Assembly: GCA_900539595.1 (NCBI GenBank)
Contig: UQCQ01000017.1
Span: 1 to 33,618, forward strand
From: an uncultured Mollicutes bacterium
GTDB taxonomy: Bacteria; Bacillota_I; Bacilli_A; RFN20; CAG-826
Reading direction: 5' to 3'
Length of the DNA: 33,618 bases
Below the pieces are notes generated by a model that was not told the origin of the DNA, ran no database searches, and saw only the letters and a program-made list of their open reading frames with translations. The translations under genes were made by a program, and so were the position numbers. Below are positions 23,706-31,796 of the stretch, in pieces. Within the stretch, counting starts at the first letter, position 1. Each line of letters begins with the position of its first letter.

Positions 23706-23708
23706 TGG
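23688..23708 (+). repeat. 21-nt gene-end repeat, copy 2 (rpsQ end / rplN start)
   Basis: Identical to 23131-23151; GAGGAGG at 23691-23697, next ATG at 23705. Sequences upstream in the two tails are similar but not identical (Pro-Ala versus Ala-Pro codons), so identity is confined to the functional end. Confidence 0.9.
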
Positions 23709-24073
23709 TCCAGAACGAAACGAACCTCGTGGTTGCCGATAACTCCGGCGCCCGCTCCGTCCGCGTCTTCCGTCAATACGGCGGAAGCCACCGCAAAGTC
23801 TCTTCCCTCGGCGACATCGTTCTCTGCGCTGTCAAAGAGGCCACCCCGAACGGAAAGGTCAAGAAGAGCGACGTCGTCAAAGGCGTCATCGTCCGCGTGA
23901 AGTACCCCGTACAACGCAAAGATGGCTCGACCATCCGCTTCGATGACAACGCCGTCGTTATCGTCGACAACGACGGAAATCCGGTTGGAACCCGTGTCTT
24001 CGGGCCTGTCGCTCGCGAACTTCGCGAAAAAGGCTATATGAAGATTATTTCCCTCGCGATCGAAGTGCTATAA
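23705..24073 (+). CDS. rplN: 50S ribosomal protein L14
   Basis: 122 residues, the standard length. VQNETNLVVADNSGARSVRVFRQYGGS, GDIVLCAVKEATPNGKVKKSDVVKGVIVR, and RVFGPVARELREKGYMKIISLAIEVL are all typical. It contacts the 30S subunit (bridge B8) and is the binding face for silencing factors such as RsfS. It begins by overlapping the rpsQ stop. Confidence 0.98.
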   Translation: MVQNETNLVVADNSGARSVRVFRQYGGSHRKVSSLGDIVLCAVKEATPNGKVKKSDVVKGVIVRVKYPVQRKDGSTIRFDDNAVVIVDNDGNPVGTRVFGPVARELREKGYMKIISLAIEVL

Positions 24074-24087
24074 GGAGATAAGGAAAC

Positions 24088-24393
24088 ATGAACATCAAAA
24101 AAGGTGATAAGGTCGTCGTTATCTCCGGCGCCGACAAAGGCAAAGAAGGGACCGTCCAACGCGTCTATCCGAAGCTCAATCGAGTCGTCGTCGAAGGTGT
24201 CAACGTCCATAAGAAGCACAAGAAACCGACCCAATCTGTCCCTGAAGGCAGCATCGTCGACATCTATGCTCCGTTCGATGCCAGCAATGTCATGGTCATC
24301 GATCCGAAAACGAAAAAGCCGACCCGTGTCTATCACAAGGTCGTCAAAGGCAAAAAGGTCCGCGTCGCGAAAAGCGGCGAGGTCCTTGACTAA
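24088..24393 (+). CDS. rplX: 50S ribosomal protein L24
   Basis: 101 residues. KOW-motif protein: NIKKGDKVVVISGADKGKEGTVQRVYPKLNRVVVEGVNVHKKHKKPTQ. It starts assembly by binding the 5' end of 23S rRNA. The SD AAGGAGA lies about 12 nt upstream after the rplN stop. Confidence 0.97.
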   Translation: MNIKKGDKVVVISGADKGKEGTVQRVYPKLNRVVVEGVNVHKKHKKPTQSVPEGSIVDIYAPFDASNVMVIDPKTKKPTRVYHKVVKGKKVRVAKSGEVLD

Positions 24394-24407
24394 GGAGGAA
24401 ACGCTAA

Positions 24408-25007
24408 ATGGCAACTGCTAAGAAAGCCGTTAAGGCGGCTCCTGCGGAGGAAGAAAACGTGAAATACGTCAACCGCCTCCAAAAGAAATACAAAGAAGAA
24501 GTGCGTCCCGCTCTCGTGAAGGAATTCGGTTATTCCACCATCATGATGGCTCCGCGCCTCGAAAAGATCGTCATCAACATGGGTGTTGGTGATGCCACTC
24601 AAAATTCCAAAGCGTTGGATGACGCGGTTAATGACCTCACGATCATCGCGGGTCAGCACCCCGTCGTCACCAAGGCCAAGAAATCCATCGCGACCTTCAA
24701 AGTCCGCGAAGGACAGGCTATCGGCTGCAAAGTGACCCTTCGCGGCCAACGCATGTACGAATTCCTCGATAAGCTTGTCTCGATCGCCTTGCCTCGCGTC
24801 CGCGACTTCCGCGGTATCAGCAAGAACGCCTTCGACGGCCACGGCAATTACACCTTGGGCGTCAAGGAACAGCTCATCTTCCCGGAAATTGACTACGATA
24901 AAGTGGCCAAGATCCGTGGTATGGACATCGTCTTCGTCACCACGGCGAAGAGCGACAAGGAAGCGTTTGCCCTCTTGGACAAAATGGGCTTCCCGTTCCG
25001 TAAGTAA
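24408..25007 (+). CDS. rplE: 50S ribosomal protein L5, with short N-terminal extension
   Basis: 199 residues, about 18 more than usual. The leading ATAKKAVKAAPAEEENV is Ala/Lys/Glu-rich and shares APAEE with the L16/S17 tails. The core begins KYVNRLQKKYKEEVRPALVKEFGY and continues VINMGVGDATQNSKALDDAV...DFRGISKNAFDGHGNYTLGVKEQLIFPEI. It binds 5S rRNA. The SD AAGGAGG is 9 nt before ATG. Confidence 0.97.
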   Translation: MATAKKAVKAAPAEEENVKYVNRLQKKYKEEVRPALVKEFGYSTIMMAPRLEKIVINMGVGDATQNSKALDDAVNDLTIIAGQHPVVTKAKKSIATFKVREGQAIGCKVTLRGQRMYEFLDKLVSIALPRVRDFRGISKNAFDGHGNYTLGVKEQLIFPEIDYDKVAKIRGMDIVFVTTAKSDKEAFALLDKMGFPFRK

Positions 25008-25018
25008 GGAGACCGAAA

Positions 25019-25204
25019 ATGGCTAAGAAAAGTTTAATCAACAAATGCAACCGCAAGCAGAAGTTCTCCACTCGTGAGTACACTCGCTGCAAGCGTTGCG
25101 GCCGTCCTCACGGCGTCATCCGCCGCTTCGGCCTCTGCCGTATCTGCCTCCGTGAGCTCGCCTATAAGGGCGAAATCCCGGGCATGAAAAAGGCCTCTTG
25201 GTAA
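25019..25204 (+). CDS. rpsN: 30S ribosomal protein S14, zinc-binding type (S14p*)
   Basis: 61 residues: the short C+ form with C24, C27, C40 and C43 as CxxC-x12-CxxC zinc ligands (YTRCKRCGRPHGVIRRFGLCRICLRELA). A place between rplE and rpsH is normal. The zinc-type S14 links expression to zinc status in organisms that also carry a C- copy; no second copy is seen in this window. Confidence 0.97.
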   Translation: MAKKSLINKCNRKQKFSTREYTRCKRCGRPHGVIRRFGLCRICLRELAYKGEIPGMKKASW

Positions 25205-25223
25205 TGGAAAGGAGAAAGAAACA

Positions 25224-25637
25224 ATGAAAGCTATGAACGCTAATATTGGCGATCCAATCGCGGATATGCTCACCCGCATCCGCAATGCGAACGCTCTTCG
25301 TTATGACGAAGTCTCCATGCCGCACTCCAAGATGAAAGAAAACATCGCGAAAATCCTTCAAAACGAAGGGTTCATCAACGGTTTCAACGTCGAAGAGAAC
25401 GATGGAAAGAAAACCCTCAACGTCCTCCTCAAGTACAGCGCCTCCGGCGAACGTGCGATCACCAATTTGAAGAGAATCTCCAAACCTGGTCTCCGCGTCT
25501 ACTCTGAAGCGGACAAAATCCCGACGGTCCTGCATGGCCTTGGCATTGCCATCATCAGCACCCCCAAGGGATTGCTCACCGACTCCCAAGCCCGCAAAGC
25601 CAACGTCGGTGGCGAAGTCCTCTGCTACATTTGGTAA
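25224..25637 (+). CDS. rpsH: 30S ribosomal protein S8
   Basis: 137 residues. Core DPIADMLTRIRNANALRYDEVSMPHSKMKENIAKILQNEGFI... and the C-terminal GLGIAIISTPKGLLTDSQARKANVGGEVLCYIW are standard. ATG 25224 is chosen for AAAGGAG (25209-25215) at 8 nt. In Proteobacteria S8 represses the spc operon; the leader for that is not evident here, and this operon is continuous with S10. Confidence 0.97.
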   Translation: MKAMNANIGDPIADMLTRIRNANALRYDEVSMPHSKMKENIAKILQNEGFINGFNVEENDGKKTLNVLLKYSASGERAITNLKRISKPGLRVYSEADKIPTVLHGLGIAIISTPKGLLTDSQARKANVGGEVLCYIW

Positions 25638-25658
25638 TAGAGAAAGGAAGAAAACAAA

Positions 25659-26210
25659 ATGTCTCGTATCGGATTTAAACCCGTCGTTCTTCCTGAAGGC
25701 GTCACGGCGAACTTCGCCGATGGCGTCATCACCGTCAAAGGATCCAAAGGCGAATTAAGCGTGAGCGTTCCCGCTCTCGTGAGCGTCGAGGTCAAAGACG
25801 GAGCGATCCATTGCACCGTTAAAGGCAATGAAATCGAAGAGCGCACTTTGCACGGAACGACCCGTGCCAACATCCACAACGCCGTCGTCGGCGTTTCCGA
25901 AGGTTACAAGAAAGAGCTTGAAATCGTCGGTATCGGTTATCGCTGCGCCATGCGCGGAAATGCCATCGTTCTCAACGTTGGCTTCTCCCACGAAGTCGTC
26001 CTTCAACCGATTGAAGGGGTTAAAATCACCTGCAAAGATGAAACCCACATCGCCGTCGAAGGTATCGACAAGCAAAAGGTCGGCCAAATGGCTGCCCTCA
26101 TCCACGACACCAAGCGTCCGGAACCTTATGGTGGCAAAGGAATCAAATATAAGGGCGAACATATCATCCGCAAGGAAGGTAAGCGCGCCGCTGCCACTGG
26201 CAAGAAGTAA
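25659..26210 (+). CDS. rplF: 50S ribosomal protein L6
   Basis: 183 residues. Two L6 repeats: SRIGFKPVVLPEGVTANFADGVITVKGSKGELS and the second from ~90, with GVSEGYKKELEIVGIGYRCAMRGNAIVLNVGFSHEV; the end KRPEPYGGKGIKYKGEHIIRKEGKRA is diagnostic. It sits near the factor-binding site at the sarcin-ricin loop. The SD AAAGGAAG lies before ATG. Confidence 0.97.
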   Translation: MSRIGFKPVVLPEGVTANFADGVITVKGSKGELSVSVPALVSVEVKDGAIHCTVKGNEIEERTLHGTTRANIHNAVVGVSEGYKKELEIVGIGYRCAMRGNAIVLNVGFSHEVVLQPIEGVKITCKDETHIAVEGIDKQKVGQMAALIHDTKRPEPYGGKGIKYKGEHIIRKEGKRAAATGKK

Positions 26211-26225
26211 TAGGAGTGAGATGCT

Positions 26226-26582
26226 ATGATTGAAAAAGAATCGAGAAACGTTGCCCGCGTTCGCAAACACGTTCGCGTTCGCGCCAAAGTCTCCGGCACG
26301 GCCGAAAAACCGCGCCTCTGCGTCTTCCGCTCCAATAAAAACATTGAAGCGCAAATCATCGACGATACGAAGGGAATCACCCTCGTCTCCAGCTCGTCCA
26401 CGCAATTGAAGCTAGAAAATGGCGGAAACTGCGAAGCGGCTGCCAAAGTCGGTGCTGATCTTGCCGCAAAAGCCAAAGCCAAAGGCATCGAAATCGTTGC
26501 CTTCGACCGCGGCGGATACCTCTACCACGGCCGCGTCGCTGCGTTAGCCGATGCTGCGCGCGAAGGCGGACTTAAGTTCTAA
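26226..26582 (+). CDS. rplR: 50S ribosomal protein L18
   Basis: 118 residues. Basic N-terminus IEKESRNVARVRKHVRVRAKVSGTAEKPRLCVFRSNKNIEAQIIDD and the 5S-binding core ...FDRGGYLYHGRVAALADAAREGGLKF are typical. It joins L5 on 5S rRNA. Confidence 0.97.
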   Translation: MIEKESRNVARVRKHVRVRAKVSGTAEKPRLCVFRSNKNIEAQIIDDTKGITLVSSSSTQLKLENGGNCEAAAKVGADLAAKAKAKGIEIVAFDRGGYLYHGRVAALADAAREGGLKF

Positions 26583-26593
26583 GGAGAAGGACC

Positions 26594-27331
26594 ATGGAAG
26601 AAGAAAACAAAGTCAATGCCCCGACGGAAAACGTCGAGGAACAAGCCTCTGCTAAAGGTGGATACGAGCCCCATGGCTCGGCCGCCGCTCCCCGTCCTGG
26701 GGATCGCAAAGACGCTTCCCACCGTGGACGTCCGTCTGAAAGACGTGGCGGTCGCGGCGGATTCCATCGCGGAAACGATGATGGATTGACCGAGCGCGTG
26801 GTTGCTATCAACCGCATTTCCAAGACGGTTCAAGGCGGAAAACACGTCCGCTTCTCCGCTCTCGCCGTTGTCGGCGATGGAAAAGGCAAATATGGCTTCG
26901 CGATGTCGAAGTCGGGCGAAGTCCCCGATGCCATCAAAAAGTCGTTGGCCGCTGCTCGCAAGCAAATGTATTCCATTCCCCTCCTTAAGGGAACGATCAC
27001 CCATGACGTCGAAGGCGTTTTCGGATCGACCAAGGTCGTCTTGAAACCGGCTCCGGCTGGCACGGGTATCGTCGCCGGCGGTGCTGTCCGCGCCATCGTC
27101 GAACTCGCTGGTGTCAAGAACATCGTTGCTAAGGTTTACGGTTCCCGTACCCCGATCAACGTGATTCGCGCCACCTCGGCTGGCCTTCTCTCCCTCAAGG
27201 AGTACGATAAGGTCATGATCCTCCGTGGCAAGAAGACCCCGGAACAAATCAAAGCCAAACATGATGCGGAACGCGCCGCCCACAAAGCTGCGATGGCCGC
27301 TAAAAAAGATGCCTCGAAAGGAGATAAGTAA
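26594..27331 (+). CDS. rpsE: 30S ribosomal protein S5 with long Arg/Gly-rich N-terminal tail
   Basis: 245 residues against about 166. Residues 1-64 are a low-complexity acid-to-basic tail with an Arg/Gly-rich part (ERRGGRGGFHRGND), then the core LTERVVAINRISKTVQGGKHVRFSALAVVGDGKGKYGFAMSKSGEVPDAI, with PAPAGTGIVAGGAVRAIVELAGV. A C-terminal Ala/Lys tail of ~25 residues adds more. AAGGAG just upstream of ATG 26594 supports translation of the tail. S5 controls decoding fidelity and the mRNA entry site. rpmD (L30), normally next, is absent: rplO begins 2 nt after the stop. Confidence 0.95.
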   Translation: MEEENKVNAPTENVEEQASAKGGYEPHGSAAAPRPGDRKDASHRGRPSERRGGRGGFHRGNDDGLTERVVAINRISKTVQGGKHVRFSALAVVGDGKGKYGFAMSKSGEVPDAIKKSLAAARKQMYSIPLLKGTITHDVEGVFGSTKVVLKPAPAGTGIVAGGAVRAIVELAGVKNIVAKVYGSRTPINVIRATSAGLLSLKEYDKVMILRGKKTPEQIKAKHDAERAAHKAAMAAKKDASKGDK

Positions 27332-27333
27332 TC

Positions 27334-27789
27334 ATGACGAACCTTCATAATCTCCACAACGCCCCCGGCGCGAAGACGGATGCCTTCCGCAAGGGCCGTG
27401 GCCGCGGATCTGGAAACGGAAAGACCGCTGGCAAAGGCACGAAGGGGCAGGGTGCCCACGCTCACACCAAGAAGAACGGATTCGAAGGCGGACAAACGCC
27501 GATCGCTCGCCGTCTTCCGAAGTTTGGCGCTCGTAAAACCCACCACAACAACCCGACCGTCTACGCGACGATCAGCCTCAATACTCTTGAAAAGTACTTC
27601 CAAGAGGGCGAAACGGTTACTACCGCTATCCTTCTTGAAAAGAAAATCATCAAGAAAGAACTCAGCGGCGTGAAAGTCCTCGGCAATGGCAAGCTCACCA
27701 AGAAGCTCGTCGTCGAAGCGAAGGCCTTCTCTGCCTCTGCGAAGAAAGCGATTGAGGACCTCGGCGGCGAAGCCAAGGTTATTGCCTAA
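27334..27789 (+). CDS. rplO: 50S ribosomal protein L15
   Basis: 151 residues. NLHNAPGAKTDAFRKGRGRGSGNGKTAGKGTKGQGA is the classic Gly/Arg/Lys-rich N-terminus, then GFEGGQTPIARRLPKFG. It starts almost on top of the rpsE stop (TAA-TC-ATG) and its own stop overlaps secY (TAATG). L15 is a late 50S assembly protein. Confidence 0.96.
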   Translation: MTNLHNLHNAPGAKTDAFRKGRGRGSGNGKTAGKGTKGQGAHAHTKKNGFEGGQTPIARRLPKFGARKTHHNNPTVYATISLNTLEKYFQEGETVTTAILLEKKIIKKELSGVKVLGNGKLTKKLVVEAKAFSASAKKAIEDLGGEAKVIA

Positions 27790-29147
27790 TGCATAAGTTC
27801 GTCTCGATCTTCAAAAACAAGGAGATTGTTGGCCGTATCTTCTTTACGGTCATGATTCTCTTCGTCATCAGGATCGGGGCGGCTATCTCGGTTCCGGGCG
27901 TCCATGCTGAAGCGGAATTGCAAAATGCAATGAACTCCGGCAGCGCCCTGGCCTTGATGGATTTGTTGGGCGGGGGAGCGCTTTCGAACTTCTCTGTCTT
28001 TGCCCTAGGGGTCTCGCCTTACATTACCGCTCAGATCATCATCGAGCTCCTCTCGAAGGACGTATTGCCCGCGTTGACGGATTTATCCAAACAAGGACAA
28101 TATGGCCGCAAGAAGATCGAAATGGCGACCCGTTACCTATCCTTGCTTCTCGGTGCTGTTCAGGCTTATGGCATCATCAAGACGATGCAGAATTCAAGCT
28201 ACATCACTTTGACCCTTGCCGATAATTTCTGGACGTATCTTTATATCGTCACCGTCATGCTCGCGGGCTCTATGCTTACGATGTGGTTAGGTGACCAAAT
28301 CACCGAAAAAGGATTGGGCAACGGCATTTCCGTCATTATCTTTGCCGGCTGTGTGCGCAGCCTTCCCATCCAGATCCACACGGCTTTCTCTAAGTGGATC
28401 AGCCAAAACCAAGGAATGGGCTCGAACGCTTTGATTCGTGGCTCCTTCCAATTCGTCTTATATATCCTCGCGCTTGTGGCGATTACCGGCGGAGTTGTGT
28501 TCTTTGAACTCTCCCGCCGTAAAATCCCTGTACAGCATGCGGGAAAAGGCGGACAAACGGCTTCTATGGCCCGCGCCTCCTTCCTCCCCATCAAGATTAA
28601 TAGCGCTGGGGTTATTCCCGTTATCTTCGCGTCTTCCATCATGATGGCGCCTTCGGTTGTTGCGAGTTTCATTTCCGCGGATGCGGCAAATGCGCAATGG
28701 CTCCAAATCTTCAATTATTCGGCCATGTATGAAATGCCATGGTTTGATGGGAAAACTTGGAGTATGCCGTGGGGCTTGCTCATTTACGTGACGTTGATCA
28801 TCGTCTTCACATTCTTCTATGCTCAGATGCAGATCGACCCCGAACAGATGGCAGACAATTTCCAAAAGAACGGTTCCTATATCCCAGGCATTCGCCCTGG
28901 AAAAGAAACCGAGCGATACGTTTCGAAGGTTTTAAACCGCGTGACCTGCATTGGCGCGTTGGCTCTCGCTGTGATTTCCTTGCTTCCGATTGCCTTGACT
29001 TTGTCTGGCATCTTCGGAACGGATACTTCGCTTGCGATCGGCGGCACCGGCATGATCATCGTGGTCGGCGTTTGCATTGAGCTCAATGCGCAAATCGATG
29101 GTTTGCTCGCCGGAAAATCTTTTGAGCAAGTTCAAGGAGGCATGTAA
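27789..29147 (+). CDS. secY: protein translocase channel subunit SecY
   Basis: 452 residues, ten transmembrane helices. Diagnostic blocks are ISVPGV...NSGSALALMDLLGGGALSNFSVFALGVSPYITAQIIIELL, LGDQITEKGLGNGISVIIFAG, the cytoplasmic loop FELSRRKIPVQHA, and QNGSYIPGIRPGKETERYVSKVLNRVT (loop C5 that binds SecA/ribosome). It forms the SecYEG channel in the plasma membrane. Its start overlaps the rplO stop; its end codons for QGGM carry AAGGAGG, the SD for adk. Confidence 0.98.
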   Translation: MHKFVSIFKNKEIVGRIFFTVMILFVIRIGAAISVPGVHAEAELQNAMNSGSALALMDLLGGGALSNFSVFALGVSPYITAQIIIELLSKDVLPALTDLSKQGQYGRKKIEMATRYLSLLLGAVQAYGIIKTMQNSSYITLTLADNFWTYLYIVTVMLAGSMLTMWLGDQITEKGLGNGISVIIFAGCVRSLPIQIHTAFSKWISQNQGMGSNALIRGSFQFVLYILALVAITGGVVFFELSRRKIPVQHAGKGGQTASMARASFLPIKINSAGVIPVIFASSIMMAPSVVASFISADAANAQWLQIFNYSAMYEMPWFDGKTWSMPWGLLIYVTLIIVFTFFYAQMQIDPEQMADNFQKNGSYIPGIRPGKETERYVSKVLNRVTCIGALALAVISLLPIALTLSGIFGTDTSLAIGGTGMIIVVGVCIELNAQIDGLLAGKSFEQVQGGM

Positions 29148-29149
29148 GC

Positions 29150-29803
29150 ATGTTGAATATCATCCTCATGGGCCCGCCGGGAGCCGGGAAAGGCACCCAA
29201 GCGACCCGTATTGTTGACGCTTTCCACATCCCTCATATCTCCACTGGCGATATGTTCCGTGAAGCCATCTCCCAAGGTACTCCGCTCGGATTGAAGGCGA
29301 AAGCCATCATCGAACGTGGAGACTTGGTTCCTGATGACGTCACGATCGGCTTGGTCCGCGAGAGACTTTCTCGCCCGGACTGTGCCAATGGCTATCTTCT
29401 CGACGGTTTCCCCCGGACGTTGGTTCAAGCAGAAGCTTTGAAACAAATGGGCCCGGAAATTGACCGAAAGGTTTCCATGGTCGTCGACATTGTGGTCGAA
29501 GACAGCGAACTCGTTCGTCGCATCAGCGGACGTCGCGTTTGCTCCAAATGCGGCGCTTCCTATCACATTCAGGATATGAAGCCGCAAAAGGAAGGCATTT
29601 GCGACCGTTGCGGTACGAAACTGATTCAGCGCAAAGACGATAACGAAGCCTCGCTCCAAATTCGTTTGGAAAACTATTACAAGCAAACAGCTCCGCTTCA
29701 AGATTTCTACAAAAAAGAAGGGGTTTACCACGGCTTTGATGGCAAAGTGGGTGCCCAAACTCTTTTTGAAGAGATTTGTTCTCTTCTTGAGGCGAACAAG
29801 TGA
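29150..29803 (+). CDS. adk: adenylate kinase, zinc-LID type
   Basis: 217 residues. P-loop GPPGAGKGT (8-16), STGDMFR, DGFPRT (85-90), and a LID domain with four cysteines C131, C134, C151, C154 (CSKCGASYHIQ...GICDRCGTKL) that bind structural zinc, as in Gram-positive kinases. It interconverts ATP+AMP and 2 ADP in the cytosol. The stop TGA (29801-29803) overlaps the GTG start of map. Confidence 0.98.
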   Translation: MLNIILMGPPGAGKGTQATRIVDAFHIPHISTGDMFREAISQGTPLGLKAKAIIERGDLVPDDVTIGLVRERLSRPDCANGYLLDGFPRTLVQAEALKQMGPEIDRKVSMVVDIVVEDSELVRRISGRRVCSKCGASYHIQDMKPQKEGICDRCGTKLIQRKDDNEASLQIRLENYYKQTAPLQDFYKKEGVYHGFDGKVGAQTLFEEICSLLEANK

Positions 29804-30549
29804 TCATCATCAAATCGCCACGCGAAATCGACCTCATGCGTGAGGCCGGTCGCGTGGCTGCCTTGGTTTTTGAACAGGTTGGCCCCATGGTTCAACCTGG
29901 AGTCAGCACCGCATTTTTGGATGAGCAAGTCGAACGCGTGATGCGTGAGAATGGGGCAATCCCTGCCGAGAAAGGCTATTACGGCTATCCTGCATCGGTT
30001 TGTACCAGCGTGAACGAAGTGATTCTTCACGGAATCCCCTCCTCCAAACAAATTCTTCGAGACGGTGACATCATTTCTCTGGATTTGGTCACCAAGAAGA
30101 ACGGCTATTGCGGCGACGCTTGTCGGACCTACGAAGTAGGAATTTGTGGCGAGCGGCAAAAAAGAATGATTGCAATTGCCAAGGAATGCTTCGATAATGC
30201 TATGGCCCTGGTAAAACCAGGGGTGCATCTTGGTGACGTTTGCCACGCCATCGAGGAAACCGCCAAGAAATACGGCTGCAGCGTCGCCCGGGATTATACC
30301 GGACACGGAATCGGCCGTGAAATGCACGAAGATCCCTACATTCCCTGCTATGGAACCCCGGGTACTGGCCCGGTTCTTAGGGAAGGGATGACCATTTGCA
30401 TCGAGCCAATGATCTTCGAACACCATAACGCAGTCCGCGTCCTCAAAGATGGATGGACGGTTGTAGCGAAGGACAAAGGCCTGACCGCCCATTATGAAAA
30501 CACAGTGGCGGTTACCAAAGATGGTTGCGAGATCCTCACGAAAATTTAA
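29800..30549 (+). CDS. map: methionine aminopeptidase type I
   Basis: 249 residues, starting at GTG 29800 inside the adk stop (GTGA); GAGG (29789-29792) is the SD. It removes the initiator Met from new proteins. Metal ligands are all present: D95 (SLDLV), D106 (CGDACRT), H169 (TGHGIG), E202 (EPM), E233 (HYENT), plus H77 (LHGIP). No N-terminal extension. Neighbours secY-adk-map-infA are in the normal Firmicutes order. Confidence 0.98.
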   Translation: MIIIKSPREIDLMREAGRVAALVFEQVGPMVQPGVSTAFLDEQVERVMRENGAIPAEKGYYGYPASVCTSVNEVILHGIPSSKQILRDGDIISLDLVTKKNGYCGDACRTYEVGICGERQKRMIAIAKECFDNAMALVKPGVHLGDVCHAIEETAKKYGCSVARDYTGHGIGREMHEDPYIPCYGTPGTGPVLREGMTICIEPMIFEHHNAVRVLKDGWTVVAKDKGLTAHYENTVAVTKDGCEILTKI

Positions 30550-30576
30550 TCGAGGGCAGAAAGGAGAAGCTGTTTT

Positions 30577-30798
30577 TTGAGCAAAGAAGATTGCATTGAA
30601 GTCGAAGCAACCGTTGTGGAATGTCTTCCCAACGCGAACTTCAAGGTGAAATTGCAAACGGGCGTTGTGGTCCAAGCCTGCGTTTCGGGAAAAATCCGTA
30701 TGAACTACATTCGAATTCTCCCCGGTGATCGGGTCACCGTCCAATTCTCACCGTATGATTTAACACGTGGGCGTATTACGTTCCGTTATAGGAACTGA
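30577..30798 (+). CDS. infA: translation initiation factor IF-1
   Basis: 73 residues, OB fold: SKEDCIEVEATVVECLPNANFKVKLQTGVVVQACVSGKIRMNYIRILPGDRVTVQFSPYDLTRGRITFRYRN. The start is TTG at 30577, supported by AAAGGAG (30560-30566) and family length; no ATG is available in frame. It binds the 30S A site. TTG here is the rarest start in the operon. Confidence 0.96.
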   Translation: MSKEDCIEVEATVVECLPNANFKVKLQTGVVVQACVSGKIRMNYIRILPGDRVTVQFSPYDLTRGRITFRYRN

Positions 30799-30820
30799 AT
30801 CCAATTAGGAGTAAAAAAAC

Positions 30821-30934
30821 ATGAAAGTCAGACCGTCTGTCAAGCCGATTTGCGATAAATGCAAAGTCATTCGGCGCCATGGCAAAGTCATGGTCATTTG
30901 CTCCAACCCCAAGCACAAACAGCGCCAGGGTTGA
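30821..30934 (+). CDS. rpmJ: 50S ribosomal protein L36, zinc-binding type
   Basis: 37 residues: a KVRPSVKPICDKCK start and zinc ligands C11, C14, C27, H32 (ICDKCK...ICSNPKH). SD TAGGAG sits before ATG 30821. Too short for many gene finders, but its position between infA and rpsM is the standard one. Confidence 0.97.
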   Translation: MKVRPSVKPICDKCKVIRRHGKVMVICSNPKHKQRQG

Positions 30935-30962
30935 TGAGCGTTAGAAAGGAATCGTAGCAAAT

Positions 30963-31337
30963 ATGGCACGTATTGCTGGGGTTGATATCCCAAATGAAAA
31001 GCGCATCGTTGTCTCCCTTACCTACATCTACGGTATCGGAAACACGACTGCCAAGAAAATCTGCGACGCCGCTGGTGTCTCGGTCGATATTCGCACCAAG
31101 AACCTTACCGACGAGCAGCTCACCGCGCTTCGTTCCGAAGTCGCGAAATACCGCACCGAAGGCGACCTTCGCCGTGAGGTTGCGCTCAACATCAAACGTT
31201 TAACGGAAATCGGATGCTATCGTGGCATCCGTCACAAGAAAGGCCTCCCCGTTCGCGGTCAACGTACTCGCACCAATGCCCGTACGCGCAAAGGTAAGAG
31301 AAAGACCATTGCGAACAAGAAGGAAGCGACGAGGTAA
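30963..31337 (+). CDS. rpsM: 30S ribosomal protein S13
   Basis: 124 residues, normal. ARIAGVDIPNEKRIVVSLTYIYGIGNTTAKKI, then GCYRGIRHKKGLPVRGQRTRTNARTRKGKRKTIANKK. It forms head-to-tRNA and intersubunit contacts. SD AAAGGAA precedes ATG. Confidence 0.98.
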   Translation: MARIAGVDIPNEKRIVVSLTYIYGIGNTTAKKICDAAGVSVDIRTKNLTDEQLTALRSEVAKYRTEGDLRREVALNIKRLTEIGCYRGIRHKKGLPVRGQRTRTNARTRKGKRKTIANKKEATR

Positions 31338-31351
31338 GGAGGTAAATAACA

Positions 31352-31747
31352 ATGGCTGATTCTAAGAAAACCACCGCCCGCAAGAAGAAGATCAAACGCT
31401 CCTTCACCAAAGGCGTTGCTCACATCCACAGCACCTTCAACAATACCATCGTCACTATCACGGATCCCCAAGGCAATGTTATTGCCTGGAGCTCTGCCGG
31501 TGCCTTGGGATACAAAGGCGCTAAAAAAGCTACCCCGTTCGCGGCTCAACTCGCTGCCGAAGCAGCTGGCAAAACCGCTTTCGATCAAGGCCTTCGTCAA
31601 GTCGAAGTTGAGGTCAAAGGTCCGGGTGCCGGCCGTGAATCCGCGGTTCGCGCGTTGACGACGGTTGGACTCCAAGTCCTCTCCATCGAAGACACTACCC
31701 CAATTCCTCACAACGGCTGCCGTCCGCCCAAGCGTCCTCGCGGCTAG
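31352..31747 (+). CDS. rpsK: 30S ribosomal protein S11
   Basis: 131 residues. HIHSTFNNTIVTITDPQGNVIAWSSAGALGYKGAKKATPFAAQ is diagnostic, with the conserved end DTTPIPHNGCRPPKRPRG. It lines the mRNA exit with S7. A 49-nt gap follows, longer than most in the block. Confidence 0.98.
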   Translation: MADSKKTTARKKKIKRSFTKGVAHIHSTFNNTIVTITDPQGNVIAWSSAGALGYKGAKKATPFAAQLAAEAAGKTAFDQGLRQVEVEVKGPGAGRESAVRALTTVGLQVLSIEDTTPIPHNGCRPPKRPRG

Positions 31748-31796
31748 TCCTGTATTTCTAAATCGCTACACTAGCTAACCAATAGGAGGATTATTA

